The position numbers were made by a program, and so were the translations under genes. Below the pieces are notes generated by a model. It did not search any database, was not told the DNA's origin, and saw nothing but the letters and a program-made list of their open reading frames with translations. From Straminergon stramineum (lineage: Eukaryota; Streptophyta; Bryopsida; Hypnales; Calliergonaceae), in the NCBI GenBank assembly GCA_963920665.1, contig OY987264.1, forward strand, positions 30,546,906 through 30,610,905: a stretch of 64,000 bases of DNA, in the 5' to 3' direction. The stretch's first letter is position 1, and the number at the start of each line of letters is the position of its first letter. Below, piece by piece: positions 14,601 to 29,600 of the stretch.

Positions 14601-17600
14601 CCAATATATAAAAGAATTAATTTTATCAATAAAAATTTAATAAATTGTGCATTATGATACTTGCAAATCCTCTAATTTGAACGTTTTTTCTCACATCTAT
14701 GAATAGATCCCAAAACTTCAAATTTAAAAAAAACCCATCTCATTAGGAATGTACATTTTGAACCCATTGAGGTGCACAATTTTTTTCTTCATTTTAGGGT
14801 GTTCTTAATTGATCAAAATGAACAAATTAGACAAACTTCGGAGGTTTTAAACAAAAATCACCTAATTAGTGTGTCGAAAAAGTGATACACCAAGTTGACC
14901 ATTGCCCTGATAGGTTTCAAAATCCTATATCTTCAAGATAATTTGTTTTTACAAACTAAAATTTCAATCATCCCTTACATGTAGATAACTTCAAGTATTG
15001 GGCATTGAAATTTTGTAACTATCCAATACTAAACATTTTAAAAACCAGTTTTAAAAATCAAGATTTTTTCAATATAGACAATAGTGCACACTGAGTACTT
15101 ACAAGTGTGTACAAATGGCTTGTCTCAAAACTAGTTGACTATAGCTTGCAACTACACATCTTTAACTTATAAGTGATAGAGAACTATTGCAATAATCTAC
15201 AACAATTAGATGGAAGAAGAATCCAAGATTTTATATGCTTAGGCTATGTTTGTCTTATCATTAGGTCTTTATAATATAATGTCTAATCTTGGAGGAGGAC
15301 TCTTAAAATTAAATTTAAGAAGGATTGAGGATTTATAAGGATTTCTTATGATTTTCTTACAAGGATTTATTATTAAATATTCATAAAGGTTTATATGGGT
15401 TTGAAATAAAAATTGAAAAATTTATGATAATTACTTCAATAGAAAGATCTCACTATAATTCTCAAATCCTATTATAGTGGAAAATGAAATAAAAGTGATG
15501 ATTTAAATATTGAAATAACTACGTAAGTCTATCTACTATTATTAATTACTCATGCAATTTAAACATTCATGAAATCTAAAGATTAAAAAAATGCAAAGTG
15601 TTCAATTTTCTTCTTTGTATTTGGAATCGAAATTTTCAATTTAACACTTTTAAGAACAAATGAAAAATCGAACAAGTGACGTATTCTTTTCATTTTCTTA
15701 GCAAAACTTGTCGAGATTTATTCATAGTAATTTATTTATTGAAAATATATTTAAATATGCTATATACAATGCTATAGAAATAATTACTTCATGAAGATTC
15801 AAAACAATTCAAAGAAAATTAGTAAAAACTTAAACATTTAAAGGAATTTATTTCAATTACATTATTAAAAGGATTTAGACAAAAAGAATTAATGTTAAAT
15901 TTTATTTAAATGAAAGGTTACAAGTTTTTTAGTGTTTGATAATTACTATCTTTGTAACTATTGTTGACTATTAAAATAAAAATTGTAAAATTATATTAAA
16001 ATCAAAATCATCCTTATTGATTAGAAACACAAAATACCCCAAAATCACAACAATAGTATATGCTTAAAACAATTTCAGTGCATATCTTTGATGTATGTGC
16101 ATCTTTCCTTACTAAGGGACTTTTGTGGGGGATGATGGCATAAGAAAATAATAGTTTTCAACATCTTTTGCATGAATAAAATGGCTCATGTTGTTTATAA
16201 ATGAAAAAATCTATCAAAATTGTATAAATTGTACATGTAATATGTATAGTCATAGTTATGTATTTTTTTCATTTTCAAATGCAAATTGAGTCAATTTTCT
16301 TAAAAATTTGCCTATGAACTCAAATTTTTTGCTTCAATTTGAATTTGAAAAAAACAAATAAATGCCAAATTACCAACATGATCAAACACATTGCTTGCCC
16401 AATTTTTACTATTTAATGTGATAACTTTTTCATGTTGAAACAATCTAACTCTTCCTATCCATGTAAAACATATGAGAAACAAATACTCTTTTGGCCTTCC
16501 ATGTCTGAAAAAATCTCATAAAATGGAATATTGAAACTTGACAAATAAAAGCAACAAACATTACTCCTAAAAATCATAGTTTGAGGTCACCTTTGGCACA
16601 TTTTTGCCAAATAATTATTCAAAATTAGAAGGACTAGTTCAACAATTTATTCGGAAATTATTAATTACATTTTAAAACTTTGGCAACCCTTCAAATAATC
16701 TTGGAAGTAGAATTGTTTTCTTCATTGCATAGGAAAGTGATAGTGATGGCTTTCAATGAACAAGTATCTTTTCCAACATTTTAACTTCTTTTATGTAACT
16801 TTTCCTTGGATTTTGACAAACTAGCTTATTACTTTCCAAAACCATTCATCTTCAAATTTTTTCATTATTTTTCACCAAAGGTGACTTCATGCTATGGTAT
16901 CATAGTACTTAATTATTGATGATTAATGTGTTTGTATACTTCCATACCTTATTTGCATAATCTTGATACGAAGGTTCAAATGTTAAGATTTCATCTTCAA
17001 TATGTAATTCCACAATGAAGTATTGAATACTAGGAACCAAATTTTCAATTGGTGTTGGTTCAGGATCATGAGATACAACCGGTTCCGGCTCTTCATGTCG
17101 TGGTTCTTCTTCAACCCTTGATTCTTGTCCTTTGCCATCTTCCATCGAGGGGTCTAATTCAATCATTGAATGTGAATGTCGTTGCACTTCATTGACATTT
17201 CGAATCTCATGTAAGAGCTCTTCAAGAGTACTTGTTAGGACTATTCGTAAAGCATCGGTTATAAGATAATCAGCTAGCCTCACAAAATTGAGGAGTCTTG
17301 CTTGTTCCGATCGTTTCGCAGCAGCAATTAAATAAGTGTATCGTTCCTATATACATTAAAATAAAAGTCTTGGTTGTAAAAGCATAGTTACCAACTTGTA
17401 TGTATTCTTACAAAGTCACTAAATATTAATAAGATAAGAGGTCCATAAAGCGGTCAAGTTCTATAAACATCAGCCTCCTAAAATGTACACTATTTGTACA
17501 TGTTGCTTTAATTTCATTGTACCAACAATATGCAAAAAGTGTACATTTTAGGGGTGTATGTTTTTGTGACCATTGCATTTCAACTTCAAAAATTCATAAC

Positions 17601-20600
17601 TAATTCCACAAAGCTCCTAGAAAATATGAAATGACTTAGGTTAGATGCCAATTCTATTTGTCTTTCAAGGAAAATTTGCTGAAAAATATTTCAAGCACTA
17701 GCTATAACCTTCCCGAATTTAATTTTTCAGCTCTTAAATTGTACCTGATTTTCAGTTTCTTCTTTATCTCTTCCATCTACATCCACTTCAACACCATTGG
17801 TAGTTTGATTGTCTATCTTTTTTTCTTGACCCATTAAACTTCCTTCAAGCTGGGACAATGCTGTTTTGCAAGCATCTTTGATTGCTAAAATGATGATTTT
17901 TGTAAGCTACAAACCACACTATCACATTAGTTCATTCAACTATTTAAATGGTGTTTTTATTGTTATATCATAAGCACATCCTAAAGTAAAAAATAATTCT
18001 TGTCTATTTTTTTCATTAGCTTCAAACCTAAATTAGAGTGTCAATCATTTTTGAATATTCATTTTTTGTAATTCTTTAATAAATTTTTTTTTATCTTAAA
18101 CATAGGTTGATAGTTTATTTTTTGTCCCATCAATTAGATTTTTCAACATTTACTCTACAAAGCCAACAAACTGAAACCTTTATTTAACCCTTAAAGAGTT
18201 AAAGGATGCCGCAGTTGTTTTTGTCCAATAAATGACAAAGAATCTTTCTATGTAGGATAGAAATGCAACTATTCATCCTCAAAATTTTGTGTGAAAAGAG
18301 GAGGTTTTATATGGTAGTTTGACTTCCAATGAGTGCTTTTGCATTTTCTTTTAAGCCAAAGGATAACATGATTGATATCCAAAGGGATGGTTTTCAAGGT
18401 AACTAGCCCATCATTTTAGGGTAAATTAAGGCAACAAAGACATATTTGTGCATAAAGTGACACTTCATGTTAGATTGGCATCTAAGGTTGTTTGCAAGCT
18501 ATGGTGGACAAATTTTGTTTGTCATAGTGCACTACTTTGCATTGTTTTAAGAACTTTGAAAATTAGTACTACAAAATACAAAAAAATGAATTCGGGATGG
18601 AATAAAGTATTCTATAAAATTGGTGAATCTAGGGTATTGCATTATCAATATTATTTACAGATTAGTAATTGTAAGGTTGAATACTTGAATGTAGTTGGAG
18701 TGTATGAATGAGAGGAGACAAAGCTAAGTCTCAAAATGTACATAAATATGTCTCATTGCAATTGTGGGCACCTGATGGAAAAGACTTTGGAGAACCAAGT
18801 AAGGTGAAAACATTATAAACGTAAAAAGAAGCAATTCAAAATCATTCATTTACAAAAAGAAACTTTGATTTTTTTGGATAAGACATGTAATTACTATGAA
18901 TTTTCAAAGTAGAAGCCCCTAGACCCTTGAAATTGTCACATAGCTTGATTATAAAATTGAAATTTAGAGAATCAAATGTCAATCAATCACAATTAAGCAA
19001 GTGAATACTTTAATGGCAAAATGGGGGACACTTTCAATGGATGTCTACTTGTCATGAATGGGTACATGGACGTTTTGGAATGCTTTGACCTTAGTAAGAG
19101 TGCTTTCAATCTAAGAGGATTCAAGATTGAACAAGTGTTCATTTAAGGAAACTTTGGTTCTTGTCCCCTCAAAATCTCATCACATTTTGTACCCTTCGTA
19201 TCAATTTTTTTCTTCCCTTCCATCCAATTGCACCAATTAGTCTCTCTTGCCTATTGCAATCAAAATGTGAGACTATTCTTAAATTCTAAATGCCCAAGGT
19301 ACCATATTATGGGGTCGACAAAATTTTAAAGCTAACCTTGGACTACCTAAGAAGCCAAATCTTGGATTTGGGATGACAACAAAATATGTGAGAGGAAGCA
19401 AATCATTTTTTTTCATCCATTTTTTTTGTAAGGTCCACTTGTCACATGCTCAAAATATCATCATGGGTGCCTTGCATATTTTATATGAACTTGGATGTGT
19501 GTGCCATGAATGACCTTGTAGTTTACTTGATGTGAATTTCACCCATAAAAATGATCCTTTTTGAATTTGATTTCAATTCATGAAATATAGCAAACCAAGT
19601 CTAAATTTTGATACAATTTGAAATTTTCAGAAATTCCAAAAAATGAATATTTTGTTATAATTTGAATATTGGGACTGATTACCATGGTCTTCTAAATTTC
19701 TATTTATTAAATGATATGGCAAATTGGATAACATTGTAATATTCTTCACTATAATTTATACTTGGGGTCAAAATTTCAAAGTTTTGAAACTAATTTTGTA
19801 TTAGATATGATTTCTTTTCATTTTCTCTTCAAATAATCAAGATAGATTCAAATCATCACCAATAAATTTAAAAAATGCATGACTTATGGAAGACATATGA
19901 TTTCAGCTTTGAAAGAAACAATGATTTTCACTCAAACTGAGTTTGAAAAATAGAAGAAACAAAGCAAACAAATTTGAAATAAATTATATGGTCTTAGGCC
20001 TCATACTTCCAAGGTTAACCCCTAATGCAACCAGGAGCCACAATATGGTCTCCTGTATTTGGGATTCTTCACTACATCCTGTGTGTATGATCTCCGTAGA
20101 CCAAATCCCAACTTGCATTAGGGGGTAAACAAAATCTAACTAAAGTGCTATTTTTAGTATTTTTCCAATTGAATAGCATCAAAAATCTTTAAAATCTATT
20201 TTAAGTGTGAAGAATTATTTATGCTTTCTCAATTGATGGTTTTGTGCAAGGGTGTCCATTGCAAATCTTGATTTTTTTGTACTAAAGGATCTTGGAGATG
20301 AGACCTCAAGTGCATTGGATGTTGGGGAGAAAATCACATTGGAAATTTGTTTAAGAAAATTACGAACTATATTTTGAGAAGCAATAAATCAATTATGGTT
20401 ATACATGTGAGGTCCAATAACTACCTTATATTTTATTAATCACCTCAATTTTAGATTTGACTTGTAAAAAGAAGATAGAAAGACTTCAAATTACTTTTAC
20501 AATTTTAACACACCCTAGATCAAACATTATAATCTTTCAATCCATAAGTGATATCCTTATTTCTCTTTTCCTATGTGATCTATAATACATGTGGATTGAA

Positions 20601-23600
20601 TTTATATGGTTACAATTTTAAAAATTCATAAGACTTCTTAATCCCTAAAGTCCTATTGTTTTCTTGGCAGATGATGGATTTTGGGTACACTGAACTAGGC
20701 TCCCATGGTCTCAATTTTTGTTGTAGTTTTCTTGAAACTATTTTGAAAATAGGAAAGCACATCAACTTTTTGGAAATATAAATTTTCTTTCAGTTGGTGC
20801 TTGCAAGCTCCTAGTTCATAATTTGGGACTCATAGTTTTTATTTTTTTTTTGTCAAATTTTGCAATTTAGTAGGTAATTAGATGTAAAAACCTACAATAG
20901 AGCATAAGGCCAAAATAGGTTGTGACATAGCAAAATAGGTATTTGGTCTCATTTAAGTTTCAGATCTAGTAACGCCTCAAATGACCACCTGTTCATAGGT
21001 TAGAATTCAAAATAGTGGAAGTTAAGAGGTTTGAATGAAGTTGTACAAAAGCACCCAAACCTACTAAGTCAGTGGCCTAGTCTCGCTAGAATTGAGCCTA
21101 GAGAAGTCTTGTGAGATCCCTAGGTAGGTCTCCGTTTCTCCATTCTACCGTCGAAACCATAGAGCTCTAATTGCTAGTATTGTAGGGGTTACTATATTGC
21201 AATGGGACTATGGACAAATCTACAGCCAATGGACGTTGATCTAGGGTTTGGAGTATGCCAAGGGATTGGAAACAAAGTCCATTTGCCAAGATTCCCTTGT
21301 ATGCAAAAAAATTCCCTATTTCCTACATATATAACAGAGGATAAGATTTATCCTTCCCATCCCTACATGTGCAAAGTAAGAATATGGGCTTGCACAACCA
21401 TCAGTCTTTTTTTTCTTGGTGAAAAAGTGCTAGATTTTGTTGGTAAGAACCAAGATTCTCTTTACTATGAGGAATTAATAGGGGTTTAAAAATTTAATTG
21501 CTAGAATTTCTACGGGTGAAGGATGTGAAAAGCCTGAAATCATGTAACTATGTGGGCCATGTCTCTAGGTGTAACTTGAGTGATTTAACATCTACGTAGG
21601 ATCATGTCACCATCTAGTGACAACCTATGAGCTTTGAGTCAAATTTGGCGCCATCTGATCTATCAATTGGGTTGTTGGTGTCGCCTTATTCTCTCTCTAG
21701 TCTCCCTTGTTTGGAAGTAGAGGAGACAGACTACTAGAGGAAAATCAAGTGAGAATTAATTGAAGTGGCCAAATTCAAATTTAAGATCTCAGAAAGCTTT
21801 GTTTAATAGCCTGTTGGTTTCTATGCCTTCAAGATAATGTTGTTAACTACTTGATTTCTTTGTACAAATCTTCCCATGTACATTATTAGGTTTAGTACTT
21901 TGTAGAGGTCTTCAATAAGAGTCGTTTGTTTTTGAAAATTTGTCATTGCCTTTAGTGCCTTGGATACAACGAGGTAACTTGAGAATTGAATGGGAGCTTG
22001 GAAGTGGGACATATATAGAATTATATTAAAAGAGCAATGCATTACCTTCAATCTTCACAACTTTGCACTTGTGTATTCAATGAGTATACTTGTTGTTTTC
22101 ATCTTTCTTTGTCTACAATTTTGCATTGTTATGAAATTACACAACGTTCCAACATTAGAATTTTTAGTCTAGCAATAGTATTGTTGTTTACTAAATTTCA
22201 CCATGTTTCGTGGTTCTACACCTAAAAGGTATTTCTCGAGAGCCACCACTGGAAGCAACAGTGGTGGAATGAACCAAGGTTATGGAACTCGCACCTGAGA
22301 GCATTGGGCAACTTTTGATAGCACTTATAACTCCCCGGCTGTCGGTTCCATTCTCACTAGTACAATTGGTTCTACTGATAGGACTTTAGTTCTTGAGAGC
22401 GATCACTGTTACATTCATAAGTCTAGGGAAGTTCCTATTCGTTGTAGGGACACTCTTCATAATGTTTGCGATCAACCCCGTTAGAAGAAGTCTCGTTCAA
22501 ATCTAGCTATGAAACTAATTACACCATTGAGCGACCCTTCTCAAGTTGATCAGGTTATAATAGATTTTCGTGAAGATCTGATAGACTTGAGTTTCAATGA
22601 TATTGTAGTCATAAGTGATGATCAACCTGCTAGTGAAGAAGTGCATAGAGCTACCAAGAAGAAGAAAAAATCATATGAGGCCACTCGTAAGTTCCAAGAG
22701 AGTTGGGTGGCTAAACTTCTATGGGCAAAGTGTGTGAAAGGTTCAGATGGCCTCTGTGAGGTTATGAAGTGTCGCATTTGTTCCGTGATAGAAGTCCGTG
22801 ACAAGATTATTGCACCCAAATGGGATACGCTCAAGAAGCATGGAGGGATGCGGAAAGCTAAGAAGAACATGATTAATGGTATAAAGAAAGGGCAGTGGTT
22901 TGTTGCAAAAAATTGCAAGCACCTGCAAAATAAACATAGGTATGCATCAAGGTTGGCTATAGTATCGATTGACAAGCTAGTCACCAAGGTCAAAGGAGAG
23001 TGTGCTCGAAAGAAACAACAAATGGGCTTGATATTTCACTTGTTACATCAAGGCCGGCCTATGTTGGAGTTTGAAGCTATGAAGACACTGTTTGATTTCC
23101 TACAAGTGCCGAAGACAGCCAAGTGCCACTAGAGCGACAATGCAGATTGGAATATGGCAGAGCATATGCACAAACAAATTTTAGCAAAGGCAAAGGGAGT
23201 TATACAACTGGCACACTTCATATCCATCACTTGTGACGAAGTAACAACCATTGATAATGGCACTTGGGTCTCTATCCATGCATACATCATTGACAATTGG
23301 AGCCGCTTACCGATTTTGCTATCGCTTAAGCATATCCAGGAGAGAGCGACTATAGACAATCTCACCAAAGTAATCATGGGAGCTGTAACTAAAGTTGGTG
23401 GCCTCACCAAAGAAGACATTAGCACAAAGCTTTTAGCCTTTGGCGCAAGTAAATTCCTAACCTATTTTTAAATTTAATTATGTTCTATGTTCATATATTT
23501 CAAGTGTTTTTTATTTCAAGTGTTGTAAACATGTGAAGGTAATTATTGTGCTAAGGTGGTTATGTGATCAATTCATTGCTATGTTAATGTACAAATGGAG

Positions 23601-26600
23601 TCAATGTTTTCAAAGGATCCAGGAATGGTGTTGTGCGACAGCTACAACAATCTTGGAGCCCAAGGGTCGAAGGCATACATTGCATGGTAAGTTACATCCC
23701 AATGATCCCACAGAACTTCTCTTATTATAATTAAATTCTAATTGGTTTATATTGTTAAGGTAGTTGCTATAGTGAAACAATTTTGAATAGTTTTTATGTA
23801 GAATTTTTTTCATTCAAATTTGTTTGTCTTTTGATATTTGCACAATATAATCAATTAAATTTGTCATTTTAAAAGTGTGATTGAATCCTTGGTTCCTTAA
23901 GGATTGAATATGAGTTATTTGAAATTCATGTGAAGAGACATTTACTATAGTTACATGATATAACCTAATGTATATTATATTATTTTATAAGCCCATAGAA
24001 CCAAGTTGGCTGTCCAAATTTTAAGTGAACTACCAATTGTAAGTCAAATTGAAGGCATGTTACAAGATTTATATACCTATTTTAGCCACTCACCCAAGCG
24101 GCATTTGGAGTTTGTAAAACTTGTCGAGGTTATTCAGACCAAGGGTTTGAAGATCCTCAAGAATATAAAAACACGGTGGCTCTCAATGTTATCCCTCTAC
24201 TGTCTGAGTTATGAATGAATACAGGACACTTCTTGTAAAGATGGAGCAAGATTTGGCTACAACCAACATTGCCAAAACTTGCATTTATCACCTCATAGAC
24301 GTGAAAATAGTTGTTGGGTTTGCATGCCTCATGCCCATGTTGTGATTTGTACATGCGCTCATGCAATATGCTTAGAAATCAGATGCATTTATCTGTGACT
24401 TTTTGGCTGTTGTAAAAATTTGCCAAGCTGACATCAATGCGATGTATTGTGATCCTATTACTACATACACTCATGATTCATTTTGGGACTTCAATGCTTT
24501 AGTCAACACACGACATGATGCGATACCCTTGAAATGGGTGACAAACACTTTGGATTTGAACGTTGATGGCGTTGAATATTTGAATTTCGAATGCACTGGA
24601 CATAGCATTCGGGCAATCTATAGAGATACAATCACACGGATCAGCACCCTAGTCACTCGAGACATGTATGCAGCAATCATCGACTTTGTGAAGAGTGTTG
24701 CTACATGTACGAATCACGGTTTTCAAATTTTGGATCAATCTTCTTCATAATTGTTCAAAATTTTGAATGTGTTGCTATCTCTATCATTGTGTTAACTTCT
24801 TGCTTTGATTCATAGGTGCTGCATCCACACTAATCTCAAAACTAACAACATGGTTTTCAGCATCGCATCTCATAAATGTGTTGGGTATAGTTTATCCGCA
24901 ATATTGGCTTGATGAGGAGTGCGAGCAAAGTTTCCATTCTCATCTAGTAGTCATGAAAGCTATGTATGGATACACAAAGCCTTTCACCGGCAAGAACAAC
25001 ACCCTCAACTTAGAGATTGATCCGTTTTTGTCACTTGCAAAATTGGACATGCAAACAAGTTTATTTATGCTTACCATGCAAAGTAATTTGAAACTCATGA
25101 TGTTCGAGCCCTTTCACGTGAATCCTATGATTCGAATGTGGCGTACAATTGAAGGTAATTCACACTTGCATCATCAATTGTCGGAGTATCTGAAGATTGC
25201 AGAGATAGCAATTGTAATGGTGTTGGGATCGGTTCAAGATGAGCAAACATTTAGTACTGTGCCGTTTATGAAGATGAAGTTATGCAATCGCCTAAGTAAC
25301 CATCTGCACTTGGTCGTTGGAATGAAAGATCAAGGATTCTATGACTTGTTTAATTTTCCATACGATGCTACATATGACTCATGGAAGATTGAAACGAAGC
25401 GCCAATTTGATACTTAGCAAGTTAGCATTATTCTGCTCCCTTGTGTTTCCTAGAACTTGACTAGCTCATGATTACTTTTACATTTAAGACAATCATTTAC
25501 TTAAGGACTTCACAATTTTCTTGGAAGCCTTAAGCTTGTTAGTTTGCTACAGAGTGCTTCAAAGTGCATTTCATTGTAGTGTGCTTAGAAGTCTAATGTG
25601 CATTAAAATTTAGCTTTCAAATTTCGGATCCTCTATCCTTTGTAGCTAGGATGTGACTTTCTTCACTCAGGGTGTGACCAAGTTAGTAAGTCGCCAAAAT
25701 GCAATGTGTTTCTTGTGTTATGTAGACACTTTCACTTGAAATATAATTCTCTATCGCCTAAACTTGGCTGGGAGAAAAATTATTGTGTTGCCTATTTTGA
25801 GTTGAATGTTAAGTTTCCGTGTGGAGCTAGATTTCTTCATGCCCAACAATCCTTACCACCTAGATAGCTTCTGATGAAAAATTCCCTTAAAGCCTAAAAA
25901 TACATGGCCTATGCAAACTAGGAACCACCCTGGTGACTGCCATATTTAATACAGAAAAATTGCTGACAACCATTGTAGGATTCCCTAAGAGGTTCCAGAG
26001 AAAGTCTCGGAATTTTTTGACTTGCAGAAGTATTCTTTCTGAACGGTCAACTACCAAAATCCACAATGGAAAATTCCAAGAAATTCTTTGGAAGGTGGTA
26101 AAATCTCTCTAAAAATTAGGATAGGTTCTTTTATATTAATAATGCGCTTTGACAAGTTTTGCAACATTCCGATAGTAAGAGGTATCCAAACCACGAGGTT
26201 CCCTCTAATGTAAATGATACAGCAACTTGTGCGGGGAGTTGACCGCTATCCCAAGAGCAAGTAGAGTCAAAACAAAGTCAATGAAGGGTCATTTTTTACC
26301 CCCTTAGACCTTCTAAATCATCCTAGCCAATCACCTTCTTTAGAAAAGGCAATTTCCGAAAGTTAGATTTTCAACACTTTTTTTATTGAAGTTGGCGCTC
26401 GGTTTCACTAGGGTTTTGCAAAGGGAAAAGGGGCAAATGGTGCTTTGCAATAGAAATGGCTTTCTGAAGCCAATGGTGCAATCCATTTAGGGTTTCACAA
26501 TTAAACTCCAAAAGTTAGAAATTGGGCCATTGTAGAAGCTGGGAAGTCAACTCCTTAGTTGTAGGCTGAAATCTAGTGAAAAATTTAGGGTTTAAGGTTT

Positions 26601-29600
26601 CCATCTTGGAGACGTGGTTCTCGGCTTGCAATATGTGCAGAAGGTAGGAGGTCAACGCCCTAGTGTGGGTAAAAATGGCAAGAAGATCTAGGGTTTAGGG
26701 TTCCAATTTGTGGGAATGGAGTTCTCGGCTTGTAACTTAGGGAGGAGGCAAGGTGCATAGTTGCCTACAAAAGGGCAGCCTTCTCTTCTCAAACGACCTC
26801 AATTTTGTATTTGGATCCATTTACTAGTAGAAAATTGTGTTGCAGTGAACAAAAGCTAGGGGACATTTTTATTCACTACAACACAATTTTCAAAAAACTG
26901 CATTGTAATAAACGTAGTTTTCAAAAATTTGTGTTGTAGTGAACAAAAATATCACCTAGCTTTTGTTCATTGCAACACAATTTTCTTCTAGTGGTTGGAT
27001 CCACTTTTATTGGAACTTTTGGCGTTTAGCCAAAAACCTTGGTGGTGTTTATCTTCTTATTGTTTTTTGGTCTTTTTGCTAGTCTTTTGCAAGTTGTAGA
27101 GGTCTTGAGGTTCCTTTGCACTTTGTGTCTTCTTGTCATTTTTCATTGCAAGCTTTGTATTTTCCTTGTGGTTGTTGTCCCAAATTAGTTCAAGTCCTAC
27201 TAACCTCCAAGAGGGCGTTGTGGCCTTCTTCCCTTGGGTTTTGTCACATCTTTTGGAAGTTGTGAGTGTCTATTAGTCCTTGTAGTAACCTTAGAGCCAA
27301 CCCCCCACCATACCTTGACAATGCCACTTTGGGAGGCTTCTAATTTGCTTTGAGTCTCATACTAACCATTGTTATATTAACATATATCACGGTTCTTTGA
27401 AGGTGTTCCAAGACCCCATGTTTTACTAACCTTGTTTAGCTTTGCACCTGTCATTGTGGGTCCCTTGAGGACGGCAAAGCTTTGGACCCCCTAGGTCCCA
27501 AGAGTCTTAGATAATGTGTTAAAGTCCTACCAATGGCAAGGCTTTGAACCCCAAGGTACCTCCGAGTCTTAGATTTAGTGTTAAATCCAAATCGATAACA
27601 GAGCTTTGAATCTACCCAATGCTCACCTCCAAAGTTTAGTTTCCAAAATATTTTGGAAACAAACCAAAGTTTAGTACCCAAAAGTAGGGAATAGATCCTA
27701 ATGTATTCAACCTTGGAATTTCCCCTATCCTCACTTGTTTAGTTTATCCCTTACAAAGTCCAAGTTTTTTTTTGCATTCCCTCAAGTCCTCAGCCTTCAT
27801 TTTTAGGCTAGTCGGGCTAGCCCAGCTTAGAACCAGCCCCAATTGCCAGGAGGTCCGGAAGCATAGGACTAGCCAATTAGTTGGCTCGGTAGCTCATGAG
27901 GCCTAGCCAACAAAGAGGCTCTTGCTAATTAGAGGCATGGTAGCTTAGGGCTCTGTCCAGCCACCCCACTTGTTGTTATTGGGTTTTTCTTCTTATGGGG
28001 GTGGGCTTTAAAAATGTAAAAGTAGAATAGGATAGTAAAGGAAAAGAAGGGGTAGAATGGGGAAAAATAGGGGGAACATAGGCCAGAGAAGTATTAGAGG
28101 AGAAAGGGGTAGAGTAGCAAGCATAGGTAGATAGAAAGAGAGGTAGGATAGAGTAATAAACCAAGAAAAATAGGAGAAGTTAGGAATAGATACAACACTA
28201 TAGTAGAAGTAAAAGGTTTAGAAAAGAGTAAACCTACAAGTCTATTATCTCCAACACAACAACACCACAACACCACAAGTGAAAGGAGGGGGTAGGAAGA
28301 AGATGACTTAATAGGAACAATAGTAGGGATCTTCTATCCATTAGGAAGTGGATTAGGAGTCATTGGAATTAATTAGAGGGTAGTAGTAGTTCAAAAAGTA
28401 GTGCTCATTAATCCTTGGAGGTCTAAGTTAGCGAGTTCACTATTTCTCACTCTCTATTTAATGAGCCTGGCCTTCTTAGACTTGTGCTAACTTGGTCGGG
28501 TCTCCCGCCTGACATCTAGATGCACATGCAATTGGTCCTTTTTATCCCCCATAGTAACTTTCGATGATAACTTTGCAATGTTTCGAACCCAACACAATCA
28601 TGATGATGGGAAATCATGCATGGGGCATGCATCCGTGTTGGGACATGGTCCATAGAGGTTGCAAGGCATGCATCATGGGACATGTTCTTGGGATTCGAGC
28701 CAATGTCAGTGTTTCAGTCTTGAAATCTATGTTGGATGAATGTTTTGTCGTCTTGTTGTGTATAGCCATTAGGATTTAGGGCGGCTAGGGTTTTGGCGGC
28801 TTTAGACGGTTACAATTTTGCTTCTCTAGCACTAACTCTCTTGATTTTGTTTTTGCTAAGTAATTTTACTGCAATTTAGGGGAGTTGTATGATGAGGATA
28901 ATTGTGTGCAAGTTGCTGATGGGATGCTTAAGGGGAGATGCTACAAGATTTAGGGTGTGTTTGGATATGATGGTTTTAGGTTCAAGGGTTGTAAGTTATA
29001 CTCTATAGTTTAGGAGTAAAATATTTTACATAAACTATGGTTTTAAACTACTCTCTACTTAGCATTGCTATCGTCTTAGGGTTTAGGATCGCATCTTTGA
29101 GGCATTGCAAGAAATGTACGTCTGAGAGGTGGAAGGCAGTCACTTAGTTGCCATGGTAGATTCAAAGGATTTAGGTGTAGCTTCTACCCCATATGTATTC
29201 ATGAACACAAATACCAAACTCAATTTCAGAAACACATTTCATTGGAATGGATTTTATAAGGACCAATTCGAAGTGGAGTTGCATTCCATTGAAGCAAAGG
29301 TGCAACAATTGTGTGAAGGGCCTATCTAGAGAGCAAACTTGCTATGGGAGTTATGAGAGACTCACCTCATCCGTAGAGTACATGGAAGTCTAAAGAAAGA
29401 CCTCGTAGTGGCTCGGCAGTGTTTGATTCTGACTAACAAGGTCGAGGACTTCACACAGGGGAGGGAAAATACCAACGGAGGGGTCAGTTGCAGGTATGTG
29501 AAGATCCGCACCAAACAAGGCAAGCAACCTAACACTTTTAGGGCTACTACAACCACATCAAAGGAAATCATCTGGTATACATTTCTCTCCCACATTGTAA

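Larger units (their letters stand above)
17907..22202 (-). other. Dynein intron 5, segment before the hAT element
   Basis: Non-coding. Holds a 115-bp TTAA MITE (20015-20129) and a 5' fragment of the 45.3-kb TTAA element from 20638. From about 20.95 kb the DNA becomes less AT-rich, which may mark the 5' flank of the hAT element. Its terminal repeats were not found. Confidence 0.5.

Noticed and set aside
15000..17000. Additional TTAA-type termini
   Set aside because: Short TTAA/CCC matches in this AT-rich DNA lacked a paired opposite end.
22622..23425. Minus-strand open frames across the hAT element
   Set aside because: Antisense shadows of the transposase, whose plus-strand frames carry the recognisable motifs.
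28580..28600. GGTTCGAA-type tRNA B-box match on the minus strand
   Set aside because: No cloverleaf or A box could be built around it.
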